Below are positions 40,059 to 48,076 of a stretch of DNA of 64,000 nucleotides, piece after piece. Numbering within the stretch: the first letter of the stretch is position 1; each line of letters opens with the position of its first letter. Location of the stretch: the NCBI RefSeq assembly GCF_004795035.1, contig NZ_SSBK01000023.1, forward strand, positions 1 to 64,000, written 5' to 3'. The position numbers and the translations under genes were made by a program. The notes under the pieces are model-generated. The model searched no databases. It had not been told where the DNA came from and saw only the letters and a list, made by a program, of their open reading frames with translations. Source of the stretch: Streptomyces sp. A0958. Its GTDB lineage: Bacteria > Actinomycetota > Actinomycetes > Streptomycetales > Streptomycetaceae.

Positions 40059-40718
40059 CTACTGACCGGTCGGCTGCGGGGCCGGGCGCTCCAGCGGTGT
40101 GCGCCGGATGCCGGTGATGACCCAGGTGCCGCCCTGTTTGGCCAGGCTCACCGTGCGGTGCTCGGTGTACGGGGTACCCACCGCGAGCCCGCCCTTCTTG
40201 AGGTAACCCGGGTCTCCCGCGGTGAACTCGAAGACGGTGTCCATCTCGGCCTTGGCGGTCCTGCGGTCCCGGTAGACGGTGGACCGGTACCAGGCGACCT
40301 TCTCCTGACGGGTGGTCAGCTTGTTGTCCCGGAAGAGCGCGGTCACCTTGGCGCCGTAGTCCTGGGCTTCCAGTGACTCGCGGAACGCGGCGCCGTAGAA
40401 GGCGTACTCGCTCTTCACGCTCCCGGCCACCGACGTGCTGCTGCGGTCGTCGACCGTGCCCGAGTGGAGGACCACGGTCCGGCGGATCGCGGTGACGTCG
40501 GGGTCGTCGTCCGCCAGGGTCGCGAGGGACTCGCCCCCGTCCCCGATGAGCGTCCAGAGCGACCGGTTCTCCGGGCCGGTGGGCGGTCCGGCCTGTGGTG
40601 CGGTGGGGGAGGGCGCCGGGTCCGTGGCCCCCGCGTCGCAGCCGCTGGAGAGCAGCAGGGCGAGCGCGGGCAGGACGAGGCGGGTGGCGAGACGGAGGGG
40701 GTGGCGGCGTGGGCGCAT
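40059..40718 (-). CDS. Putative lipoprotein of unknown function
   Basis: 219 residues. It has a Sec/lipoprotein signal with Arg-rich start and LALLLSSGC lipobox (Cys27), then a Pro/Ala/Thr linker. The mature domain (about 60-210) looks like an NTF2/SnoaL-like or nuclear-transport-like alpha+beta fold, judging by strand spacing (KVAWYRSTVYRDRRTAKAEM and WVITGIRRTPLE at the end). That assignment is weak. It would be anchored on the outer face of the membrane. It lies downstream of the GH16 gene on the same strand, past a hairpin, so co-regulation is uncertain. Confidence 0.75.
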   Translation of the reverse strand: MRPRRHPLRLATRLVLPALALLLSSGCDAGATDPAPSPTAPQAGPPTGPENRSLWTLIGDGGESLATLADDDPDVTAIRRTVVLHSGTVDDRSSTSVAGSVKSEYAFYGAAFRESLEAQDYGAKVTALFRDNKLTTRQEKVAWYRSTVYRDRRTAKAEMDTVFEFTAGDPGYLKKGGLAVGTPYTEHRTVSLAKQGGTWVITGIRRTPLERPAPQPTGQ

Positions 40719-40738
40719 GGGCGGAGCTCCTGGGTGGG

Positions 40739-40765
40739 GGCGCGCCCCGGTGGCCGGGGCGCGCC
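40739..40765. terminator. Hairpin terminator after the GH16 gene
   Basis: A perfect 12-bp stem (40739-40750 with 40754-40765) with a 3-base loop, 20 bp beyond the leftward stop at 40785. Confidence 0.7.
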
Positions 40766-40784
40766 GTGGTGGGTCAGCGGTGGC

Positions 40785-42071
40785 TCACGGCGCCGGTTCG
40801 GGCGTCCACTGGCTCGTCCAGTAGCCCGCCGGGACGTTGCCCTGCTCGACGTATCCGGTCAGGCCCTCGGTGTGCGCGTAGCCGCCGGAGGCGCGGTTCC
40901 TCAGGCGCAGGTAGCCGGCTTCGGACTCCTCCGTCCAGTCGGCCTCGGTCGCGCCGGAGGCAGCCGCGCCGTAGTGGACGTAGCCGTCGGACGCGGACGT
41001 CCGCAGGTAGTCGCCCGTCCACCGGTTGCGGAAGCGGGTGTAGCCGGCCGCCGTGGTCTCCGGTGCCCACTGGGAACTCCAGGCGGTGGCGGGCACGCTG
41101 CCGTACTCGGCCTTCCCGGTCTTGTTCTCGATGTGCAGGTACTGCGAGGTCTGACGGTTCTTCAGTCTCTCGTACCCGCTGTCGCCGTATCCGCCGTCCT
41201 TCTTCCACACGCGCAGGTAGTCCACGCTCCAGGACTTGGGCCAGACGTCGTTGTGCCGGCCCGACCCGGCGTCCGTGTAGATGCCCATGATCATGCCCAT
41301 GGGCATGTTGGGGGCGTCGTTGATGGTCTTGTACAGCTGGTTGTCGTAGTAGAAGTCGAGCTGGGTGGGCGTCCAGTCCATGCCGTAGACGTGGTACTCC
41401 TCGGTGGGCTCACCGCTGGGCACCGGGTCCTCGTGCGACACCCAGGAGCCGAGGAAGTTCGGGTCGCCCCAGCCGTACGCGGCGATGCGCCAGGTGTCCG
41501 GCTTGCTGAAGAACGTCTCTATCATGTCGATCTCGGCGTTGGCCGACGCGCTGCTGGTGTCCTTCGTGCCGACCAGCCACAGTGCCTGGTGGCCTCCGCC
41601 GCCGGTGTCGGAGAGTTTGGCGCGGGTCTCGATGTAGCCGTACTGCGTGGTGTAGCCGTTGAAGTCGGCCTCGTGGTGGTCGTTGGGCATCGCGTAGTTG
41701 AAGCGGTGCCACCAGTCCTTGTCGTACGTCTGGATGCTGGAGATCTTCACGGTGCCGTCGTAGGCGGGGTTCCAGGCGGGCGTGTCCTGGTCGACGCGCT
41801 CGGTGAGCACCCCGTCCGCGACGGTGTACCGCGCCTTGGCCTTCTCGCGGTCGGAGGCCCAGTGCGGGAGGTAGTACGGCAGCCACTTGTCCGTGTCCAG
41901 GGAACTGCCGTCGAACTCCTCCTGGAAGTCCAGCGTGTACCCGGGCTTGGCCACCGGATTGGCGGGGAAGTCGGCGGCCGATGCGGCCGGGGCACCGGTG
42001 AGCGTGCCCAGCGCGCCGAGCGCGGCGGCCAGCACCCCCACCAGAGGGGTGCGCAGACGGCGGTGTCTCAA
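40785..42071 (-). CDS. Secreted glycoside hydrolase family 16 enzyme with repeat module
   Basis: 428 residues. Signal peptide with cleavage after ASA near residue 32. GH16 domain (about 42-285): the catalytic ExDxxE is AEIDMIETF, with Glu180 nucleophile, Asp182 and Glu185 acid/base. It is preceded by HQALWLVGT and followed by YHVYGMDWTPTQLDFYYDN. The last about 130 residues hold three about 42-residue repeats (YxRLKNR...YL...SSQW; YTRFRNR...; YLRLRNR...WTSQW) that look like a beta-trefoil carbohydrate-binding module. GH16 enzymes cleave beta-1,3 or beta-1,4 glucans or galactans; the exact substrate is not clear. A copy of the ROK-type operator overlaps its putative promoter (42143-42178). Confidence 0.92.
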   Translation of the reverse strand: MRHRRLRTPLVGVLAAALGALGTLTGAPAASAADFPANPVAKPGYTLDFQEEFDGSSLDTDKWLPYYLPHWASDREKAKARYTVADGVLTERVDQDTPAWNPAYDGTVKISSIQTYDKDWWHRFNYAMPNDHHEADFNGYTTQYGYIETRAKLSDTGGGGHQALWLVGTKDTSSASANAEIDMIETFFSKPDTWRIAAYGWGDPNFLGSWVSHEDPVPSGEPTEEYHVYGMDWTPTQLDFYYDNQLYKTINDAPNMPMGMIMGIYTDAGSGRHNDVWPKSWSVDYLRVWKKDGGYGDSGYERLKNRQTSQYLHIENKTGKAEYGSVPATAWSSQWAPETTAAGYTRFRNRWTGDYLRTSASDGYVHYGAAASGATEADWTEESEAGYLRLRNRASGGYAHTEGLTGYVEQGNVPAGYWTSQWTPEPAP

Positions 42072-42142
42072 CTTGGCTCCTTCGGGACGGAGTTCGGCAG
42101 GCCCCGGCTGCCGCTGCTAAGGCAGGCCATGCAACCGGGCGC

Positions 42143-42178
42143 TTTCGAAAGAAAATTTCCTGCGTAATGTGCCGTCAG
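42143..42178 (-). promoter_or_regulatory. GH16 promoter overlapped by a ROK-type operator
   Basis: Reading leftwards, CTGACG (42173-42178) and TTTTCT (42150-42155) are 17 bp apart. The 25-bp site 42143-42167 begins TTTCGAAAGAAA and matches the palindrome at 43473-43497 at 21 of 25 positions. It covers the -10, so binding should block transcription. Confidence 0.6.
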
Positions 42179-42264
42179 AGGTACCCGGTGTCAACAGTCG
42201 TGCGGACGTGAGCCGCCTTCCGTCCCCGGCCGCCGTCGCGCGTACCCGTTCGCCGTCGCGCGTC

Positions 42265-43428
42265 TCAGCCGCCGGGCTGGTCCGTGGCGAACAGCCGGCC
42301 GCGCGCCAGGTCCCGGGCGGCCTCCACGCCCCCCACGGCCACCGCGCCCGCGGTGAGCGCGCCGAGGGTCAGGGGCGGGACCTCGTAACAGATGCCGGAG
42401 AGCTGTTCGCGTACCGCCTCCAGGACGGCCGGGCCCGCTCCGGCCAGCGCCCCGCCGAGCACGATCAACTGCGGGTCGACGGCGAGGACCATGGCGCCGA
42501 TGCCGTCCGCCACCGCGCGGGCGTAGCTGTCGACGGTGGCGCGGGCGGCCGGGTCGCCGTGCCGGGCGCGGGTGAACACCATGTGGCCGGCCTCTCCCGG
42601 GTCGCCGCCGAGCTTGGCGGGGGTGTCCTTCCAGCCCAGCCTCGGATGCCTGCCGATCTCGCCCGCCGCCCCCGTGCGCCCGGTGAACGGCCGGCCGTCG
42701 ACCAGGATGCCCACCCCGAGCCGGTTGTCCAGGTGGACGTAGAGCACGTCGGACGTGCCGCGGGCGGCGCCGGTCCGGTGTTCGGCCAGGACGGCCAGGT
42801 TGGTGTCCTTCATCGCCACGACCGGGCAGCGCAGCAACTCGTGGAGCTGGTCGGCGAGGTGGACGCCCGACCACTGGGGGATGGCCACGCTCAGCCGTAC
42901 GGAGCCCCGCGCGTCCACGATCCCCGGTGTCCCGACGCCGGCGGCCCACAGGGGCGGGCCGTCCGCCGGAAGGTGCTCGCGCACCAGGCCGGCCGCCTCC
43001 CGCAGGCGCTCGTCGGGGTCGAGCGCGGCGGGGGTGGGTCGGTGGGTCTCCGCCAGCGGTGTCCCGCCGAGATCGGTGATGCGCACACCGATGCCGTCGG
43101 AGTCGATGTGGATGCCGGCCAGGCGCCCGGCGTCGAAGTCGAAGGCGTAGCGCTGGGCGGGCCGGCCGCCGGTCCGTGTCGCGTCCTGGCCGTCGAGGGT
43201 GAGGCGGCGGTCGGTCACCAGCGCGGTGACGATGCCGCGCACCGTGGGGCGGGAGAGGGCGGTGACCTGGGCTATCGCGTTGGTGGTGAGTGGCGTCCCC
43301 TCGTACAGCAGTTGCAGGACGCGGCTGGTGTTGAGGTGGCGCAGAGCGCTCTGGTCCCCGCCCGGCAGGACGTCCGAGTTCTTCATGTCCCCCACTCGCT
43401 GCGTGCTTTCCATGTCACGGATCGACAT
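42265..43428 (-). CDS. ROK family transcriptional repressor
   Basis: 387 residues. The N-terminal wHTH (about 20-80) reads RHLNTSRVLQLLYEGTPLTT, NAIAQVTALSRPTVRGIVTA. The sugar-kinase-like ROK domain follows, with AAGVGTPGIVD, the ATP/phosphate-like loop and the GRTGAAGEIGRHPRLGWKD region. The usual zinc cluster (CxCGxxGC...E) is not evident, so it may lack the structural zinc. Start: ATG 43428 after AAAGGGCGGG; ATG 43386 preceded by GGGGGA is a fair alternative. It is divergent from the ABC operon with a perfect 25-bp palindrome in between. The second copy lies before the GH16 gene, indicating one local regulon. Confidence 0.9.
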   Translation of the reverse strand: MSIRDMESTQRVGDMKNSDVLPGGDQSALRHLNTSRVLQLLYEGTPLTTNAIAQVTALSRPTVRGIVTALVTDRRLTLDGQDATRTGGRPAQRYAFDFDAGRLAGIHIDSDGIGVRITDLGGTPLAETHRPTPAALDPDERLREAAGLVREHLPADGPPLWAAGVGTPGIVDARGSVRLSVAIPQWSGVHLADQLHELLRCPVVAMKDTNLAVLAEHRTGAARGTSDVLYVHLDNRLGVGILVDGRPFTGRTGAAGEIGRHPRLGWKDTPAKLGGDPGEAGHMVFTRARHGDPAARATVDSYARAVADGIGAMVLAVDPQLIVLGGALAGAGPAVLEAVREQLSGICYEVPPLTLGALTAGAVAVGGVEAARDLARGRLFATDQPGG

Positions 43429-43444
43429 ACCCGCCCTTTCCCTC

Positions 43445-43497
43445 TTGACGGGCGGAGTGACGTGTCTGATCCTTTCGAAGGAAAGTTTCCTTCGAAA
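43445..43497 (+). promoter_or_regulatory. ABC-operon promoter with perfect 25-bp palindromic operator
   Basis: TTTCGAAGGAAA (43473-43484), one central base, then its exact complement (43486-43497): 12+1+12 with no mismatch. A -35 TTGACG (43445-43450) lies 17 bp before a weak -10 GATCCT (43468-43473), so the operator covers the start-site region. The divergent ROK gene starts at 43428, allowing autoregulation. Confidence 0.75.
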
Positions 43498-43573
43498 CTC
43501 GCTGGCTGGCAACCTCGGCTCGACATCCTGCCACACCAGCGATTCCTTCCCGTGTTCACAGGAGAGCAGCGCG

Positions 43574-44878
43574 ATGAAGATCAGCAGAGTCCTGGCAGGA
43601 GCCGTCCTGGTGGCGTTGTGCGGGACCGCGTGCGCCCCCGGCGCCTCGTCCGACACCACGGCGGCGGAGCCGTCCGGCCCGGTCAAGAAGGGTGCGGGCG
43701 ACGAGAAGGTCACGCTCAAGCTGGTCTCCACGCCCGAGTCGGGAGCGGCGGTCAAGTCGGTCATCAAGGCGTTCGAGGCCAAGTACCCCCAGGTCACGAT
43801 CGACTACGAGGACAACAACGTCGACGACTACAACAAGGCGCTGAACCTCTCGCTCGCCTCCGACCAGGCACCCGACATCGCCCTGCTCAACTCGGTCGGC
43901 ACCACGGTCAAGGACGGCCTGGTCATCGACCTGTCCCGGTACGCGAAGGCGTACGACTGGGACAAGACTTACCCCAGCACCCAGCTCAACCAGTGGCGGG
44001 TCGCCGAGGACGGCAGCACGCTCGGCACGGGCGGCCTGTACGCGGCCCCGGCCGGCTTCTCGCTCGTCGGCGTCTACTACAACAAGGCGAAGGCGGCCAA
44101 GGCGGGCATCACCACCCCGCCGGCCACGCTGGAGGAGTTCGATGCGGCCCTCGCCAAGGCGAAGAAGGCCGGTGAGCTGCCGCTGCAACTCGGCAACCAG
44201 CAGGGCCACGCCTCCTTCCCCATCCAGCTCATCGGCCAGTCGGCGGACGGCGCCGAGCAGGCCGCGCGCTGGACCTTCGGCCAGAAGGGCGCCACCTTCG
44301 ACACCCCGGGCAACCGCACCGCCGCCGACAAGCTCACCGCCTGGAAGAAGAAGGGCTACCTGCCCAGCGGCGCCAACGGCACCGACCTTCAGACGGCCGT
44401 CGACAAGTTCACCAAGGGCCAGGGCGTCTACTTCGTCGACGGCAACTGGGACGCCGAGAAGATCGGCGACAAGCTCGGCAAGGACGCGGGCTTCATCGCG
44501 TTCCCCTCACCGAAGGCCACGGCGATCGGCACCTCCGTCGCCTACGCCATTTCCTCCAAGAGCCGGCACGCGGACACCGCGGCCTTCTTCCTGGACTTCC
44601 TGCACTCGCCCGAGGCATCGGCCGCCGAGTTCAAGGCCGGCTTCATGCCCGCCGACCTCACCGCGGCCAAGCCGCAGGACGGCACCGTGATGAAGGACAT
44701 CGTCGCGGCCTGGGGCAGGGTGAACGACGACAACGGTCTGGTCGGCTTCAACAACAACGCCACCGCGACCATGAACGACAAGCTCACCGCCACCACGCAG
44801 GAACTCCTCGCGGGCCGCACCAACACGGACGGCTTCGTCAAGGCGGTCCAGGACGAGTGGTCCAAGACGCATGGCTGA
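43574..44878 (+). CDS. CUT1-type sugar ABC transporter, substrate-binding lipoprotein
   Basis: 434 residues. The lipoprotein signal has lipobox LVALCGTAC (Cys21), then a Ser/Thr linker. The family 1 solute-binding fold shows YPQVTIDYEDNNVDDYNKAL, APDIALLNSVG and AGFSLVGVYYNKA, with the hinge-region Trp/Asp WDAEKIGDKL. It binds an oligosaccharide outside the membrane. AGGAG precedes ATG 43574 by about 9 bp. It is first in a four-gene operon (binding protein, two permeases, dehydrogenase) under the ROK operator. No ATPase is encoded, so a shared MsiK-type ATPase is presumably used, as is normal in Streptomyces. Confidence 0.92.
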   Translation: MKISRVLAGAVLVALCGTACAPGASSDTTAAEPSGPVKKGAGDEKVTLKLVSTPESGAAVKSVIKAFEAKYPQVTIDYEDNNVDDYNKALNLSLASDQAPDIALLNSVGTTVKDGLVIDLSRYAKAYDWDKTYPSTQLNQWRVAEDGSTLGTGGLYAAPAGFSLVGVYYNKAKAAKAGITTPPATLEEFDAALAKAKKAGELPLQLGNQQGHASFPIQLIGQSADGAEQAARWTFGQKGATFDTPGNRTAADKLTAWKKKGYLPSGANGTDLQTAVDKFTKGQGVYFVDGNWDAEKIGDKLGKDAGFIAFPSPKATAIGTSVAYAISSKSRHADTAAFFLDFLHSPEASAAEFKAGFMPADLTAAKPQDGTVMKDIVAAWGRVNDDNGLVGFNNNATATMNDKLTATTQELLAGRTNTDGFVKAVQDEWSKTHG

Positions 44879-45797
44879 CACACTCGTGCGCACCGAGCGG
44901 TCGGTGGCCGGGGCCCGGCGCGGGGCAGCCGCCCCGCGCCGCAAGGGCCGGTTCGTACCCCTGCTGTACGTGGCCCCCGCCCTGGTCTTCTACGGCCTCT
45001 TCGTCATCGCGCCCTGGCTGCACAGCTTCTGGCTCTCGTTCTGGAACTGGAACGGAATCGGCGTCGCCTCCTGGGCCGGACTCTCCAACTACACCGCGGT
45101 GTTCGAAGAACCGGCCCTGCGCGCCGCCCTGAGCCACGCGTTCGGCTTCATCGTCTTCTACACGGTCGTCCCGGTCATCCTCGGCCTCATCCTGGCCGCC
45201 CTCACCTCGGCCGTGCCCTGGCGGGCCATGCCCGTCATCCGCACCATCATCTTCCTCCCGCAGATCCTGCCGCTCGTCGCGGTGGGCGTCGTCTGGAAGT
45301 GGATCTACGGCGAGGACGGCCCGCTCAACCAGGTGCTGCGCGCCATCGGCCTCGGCTCCCTGGCCCGCGCCTGGCTCGGCGACTTCACGTACGCGTTCCC
45401 GGCCGTCGGCCTGATCGGCACCTGGGTCTCCACCGGCCTGTGCTTCCTGCTCCTGCTGTCCGGCATCGGCAAGATCGAACCGTCGCTCTACGAGGCGGCC
45501 CGGCTGGACGGCTGCGGCAGACTGCGCGAGTTCTGGCACATCACCGTGCCCGGCCTGCGCAAGGAGATCGGCGTCGCCTGCAACGTCACCGTCATCTCGG
45601 CCCTCGCCGGATTCGACGTCGTGTACGTGATGACGGGTGGCGGGCCCGGTTACTCCACGATGGTCCCGGGTGTCCAGGTCTACCAGCTCGTCTTCACCGC
45701 CGGCCGGGTCGGCACCGCCTGCGCCCTGGCCACGGTGCTCTCCCTCATCACCTGTGCCGTCATGTACGGCCTCAACAGGCTGTCGCGGGAGCGCTGA
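44871..45797 (+). CDS. Sugar ABC transporter permease (MalF-like)
   Basis: 308 residues, six predicted membrane helices after a basic N-terminal tail (about 1-27). The EAA loop YEAARLDGCGRLREFWHITV binds the ATPase. PLLYVAPALVFYGLFVIAPW is the typical first helix of CUT1 permeases. The start ATG 44871 overlaps the binding-protein gene by 8 bp. It forms the inner-membrane channel together with the next gene product. Confidence 0.92.
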   Translation: MADTLVRTERSVAGARRGAAAPRRKGRFVPLLYVAPALVFYGLFVIAPWLHSFWLSFWNWNGIGVASWAGLSNYTAVFEEPALRAALSHAFGFIVFYTVVPVILGLILAALTSAVPWRAMPVIRTIIFLPQILPLVAVGVVWKWIYGEDGPLNQVLRAIGLGSLARAWLGDFTYAFPAVGLIGTWVSTGLCFLLLLSGIGKIEPSLYEAARLDGCGRLREFWHITVPGLRKEIGVACNVTVISALAGFDVVYVMTGGGPGYSTMVPGVQVYQLVFTAGRVGTACALATVLSLITCAVMYGLNRLSRER

Positions 45798-45829
45798 GGC
45801 ATGCCGCGCATCTCACTGGAGTACCCCCG

Positions 45830-46636
45830 ATGACCAAGCAACTGCCCAGGCTCGCGCTCATCGTCGCCGCCGCAGCCGTCCTGTTCCCCTTCCTCGCGTT
45901 GTTCAGCGCGGCGCTCCAACCACAGAGCAACCTCTCGCCGGGCCTGTCCTGGCCGTCCGACCCGCAGTGGGGGAACTTCGCCACCGCCTGGTCCACCGCC
46001 GGATTCGGCTCGCTGCTGAAGTCGAGCGCCGTCATCGCGCTCGGCGTCGTCCCCATCGCCCTCGTCCTCGCGACCCTCGCCGGCTACGGCCTGGCCACCA
46101 TGCGACTGAAGGCCAAGGGGCCGCTGTTCGCCCTCCTGATGCTCGGACTGGCCCTGCCGTACGAGGCCATCGTCATCCCCCTCTACTACGACCTGGACTC
46201 GGTCGGCCTGCTGAACACCTACTGGGCCGTGATCCTGCCGCTGGTGGGGCTGTTCATGCCCTTCGGCGTCTTCTGGATGCGTACGCACTTCGAGTCGCTG
46301 CCGAAGGAGCTGATGGAGGCCGCGGCCGTGGACGGCGCGAACAGCTGGCGCACCCTCACCCGCGTCCTGCTGCCGACCGCCGTCCCGGCACTCACCACAC
46401 TGGGCCTTCTCTACTTCATGTGGGCGTGGAACCAGTTCCTGCTGGCCCTGGTGCTCATCCAGGACCCGGCGATGCGCACGGCCCCCTCCGGCCTCGGCAA
46501 GTTCGTCCAACAGTACGGCAAGAACATCCCGCTGCTGTCGGCCGGCACCCTCATCGTGATCGCACCGATCGTGCTGATCTACCTCTTCTTCCAGCGCCAC
46601 TTCATCAAGGGCATCCTCCAGGGTGCCGTCAAGTAA
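45830..46636 (+). CDS. Sugar ABC transporter permease (MalG-like)
   Basis: 268 residues, six membrane helices. The EAA loop is LMEAAAVDGANSWRTLTRVL, the ending is FFQRHFIKGILQGAVK, characteristic of the MalG half of CUT1 importers. CTGGAG lies 9 bp before ATG 45830, 33 bp after the first permease gene. It pairs with that permease. Substrate is presumably the product of the GH16 enzyme (inference from the shared operator). Confidence 0.92.
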   Translation: MTKQLPRLALIVAAAAVLFPFLALFSAALQPQSNLSPGLSWPSDPQWGNFATAWSTAGFGSLLKSSAVIALGVVPIALVLATLAGYGLATMRLKAKGPLFALLMLGLALPYEAIVIPLYYDLDSVGLLNTYWAVILPLVGLFMPFGVFWMRTHFESLPKELMEAAAVDGANSWRTLTRVLLPTAVPALTTLGLLYFMWAWNQFLLALVLIQDPAMRTAPSGLGKFVQQYGKNIPLLSAGTLIVIAPIVLIYLFFQRHFIKGILQGAVK

Positions 46637-46648
46637 GGGACTGCGTAC

Positions 46649-47896
46649 GTGACCGTCACCCTCGCGATCGTCGGAGCCGGGGCCCGAGGGGCCTCCTACG
46701 CCCGCATCGCCGCCGACCAAGGTGCCGCCGTCGTCACGGCCGTCGCCGACCCCGACCCCGCACGCCGCCAGGCCCTCGCGGACGAGTTCGCGCTGCCGTA
46801 CGACCGGGTCTTCACCGACTGGGCCGAACTCGCCTCCCGGCCGCGCCTCGCCGACGCGGCGATCGTCGCCACCCCCGACCGCATGCACGTCGAACCGGCC
46901 GTGGCGCTGGCCGACCTCGGTTACGCCCTGCTGCTGGAGAAGCCGATGGCGCCCTCGGAGGAGGACGCCCGCCGCATCGTCGAGGCGGCGACGCGCAACG
47001 ACATCCTCCTGGCGGTGTGCCACGTCCTGCGCTACACGCCGTACTCGGTCAAGCTCAAGCAGCTCATCGACAGCGGCCGGATCGGTGACGTCGTCAGCGT
47101 CGAACACCTCGAACCCGTCGGCTGGTGGCACCAGGCGCACTCCTACGTGCGCGGCAAGTGGGGCGTCGAAGCCGAGTCGTCGTCCATGCTGCTCGCCAAG
47201 TCGTGCCACGACATCGACTGGCTCGGCCATGTGGTGGGCAAACCGGTGGAGAAGGTCTCGTCCTTCGGCAGCCTGTTCCACTTCCGCCCGGAGAACAAGC
47301 CCGAAGGCGCCGGTGACCGCTGCGTCACCTGCCCCGTCGAACGCACCTGCGTCTACTCGGCCCCGCGCATCTACGAGCGCTTCCTCGGCGACCCCGTCTT
47401 CGAACAGTGGCCGCTCGGCGTCCTCACCGACGACGTGACGAGCGCCGGACTGACGAAGGCGCTGGAGGACGGGCCGTACGGCGAGTGCGTCTACAACGGG
47501 CGCAACGACGTCGTGGACCACCAGGTGGTGAACCTCCAGTACGAGGGCGGCGCCACCGCCTCCTTCACCATGACCGCCTTCACCGGCCTCGACTTCCGCA
47601 AGACCCGGGTGTTCGGCACCCGCGGCTCGCTCGACGGCGACGGCCGCACGCTCACCCTCCACGACTTCCTCACCGACACCCGCGAGGTCTTCGACTTCGA
47701 CCCCGAGGGCGGGGCGTCGGCGGCGGACGGGCACGGCGGCGCGGACGACGAGCTGATCCGGGCCTTCCTCGCGGCGGTCGCCGGTGACGACCGGGAGCTG
47801 GTGAACACCGGCCCGGACGAGGCCCTGCGGTCGCATCTGGTGGTCTGGGCGGCGGAACGCGCACGCCGCAGCGGGCAGGTGGTACGCCTCGACTGA
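46649..47896 (+). CDS. Gfo/Idh/MocA dehydrogenase with a Cys cluster
   Basis: 415 residues from GTG 46649, 12 bp after the permease. Rossmann start TVTLAIVGAGARGASYARIA, the EKPMAPSEEDARRI catalytic-Lys motif and SCHDIDWLGHVVGKP. In the C-terminal domain there is a Cys-x2-Cys-x5-Cys insert, RCVTCPVERTCVYSA (Cys225, 228, 234), suggesting a metal site. It differs from the dehydrogenase at 4585, which lacks it. As last gene of the sugar operon it probably oxidises or epimerises the imported sugar in the cytoplasm. The substrate is unknown. Confidence 0.9.
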   Translation: MTVTLAIVGAGARGASYARIAADQGAAVVTAVADPDPARRQALADEFALPYDRVFTDWAELASRPRLADAAIVATPDRMHVEPAVALADLGYALLLEKPMAPSEEDARRIVEAATRNDILLAVCHVLRYTPYSVKLKQLIDSGRIGDVVSVEHLEPVGWWHQAHSYVRGKWGVEAESSSMLLAKSCHDIDWLGHVVGKPVEKVSSFGSLFHFRPENKPEGAGDRCVTCPVERTCVYSAPRIYERFLGDPVFEQWPLGVLTDDVTSAGLTKALEDGPYGECVYNGRNDVVDHQVVNLQYEGGATASFTMTAFTGLDFRKTRVFGTRGSLDGDGRTLTLHDFLTDTREVFDFDPEGGASAADGHGGADDELIRAFLAAVAGDDRELVNTGPDEALRSHLVVWAAERARRSGQVVRLD

Positions 47897-48076
47897 CGGG
47901 CCGCGCGGCGGGCGAGCGCTCAGGAGGCCGCCAATCGTGCCGCATGCTCACACACCGGCGGCCCGCCCGGTCTGCGGCGAGCGTCAACGCCCATGATCGG
48001 CCGGGGCCACACCGGCGCGACGAGCCGTTCCCGACTCCGGCCAGGCTCCGCGCCAAGGGGGCGACGACCGCCGGCC

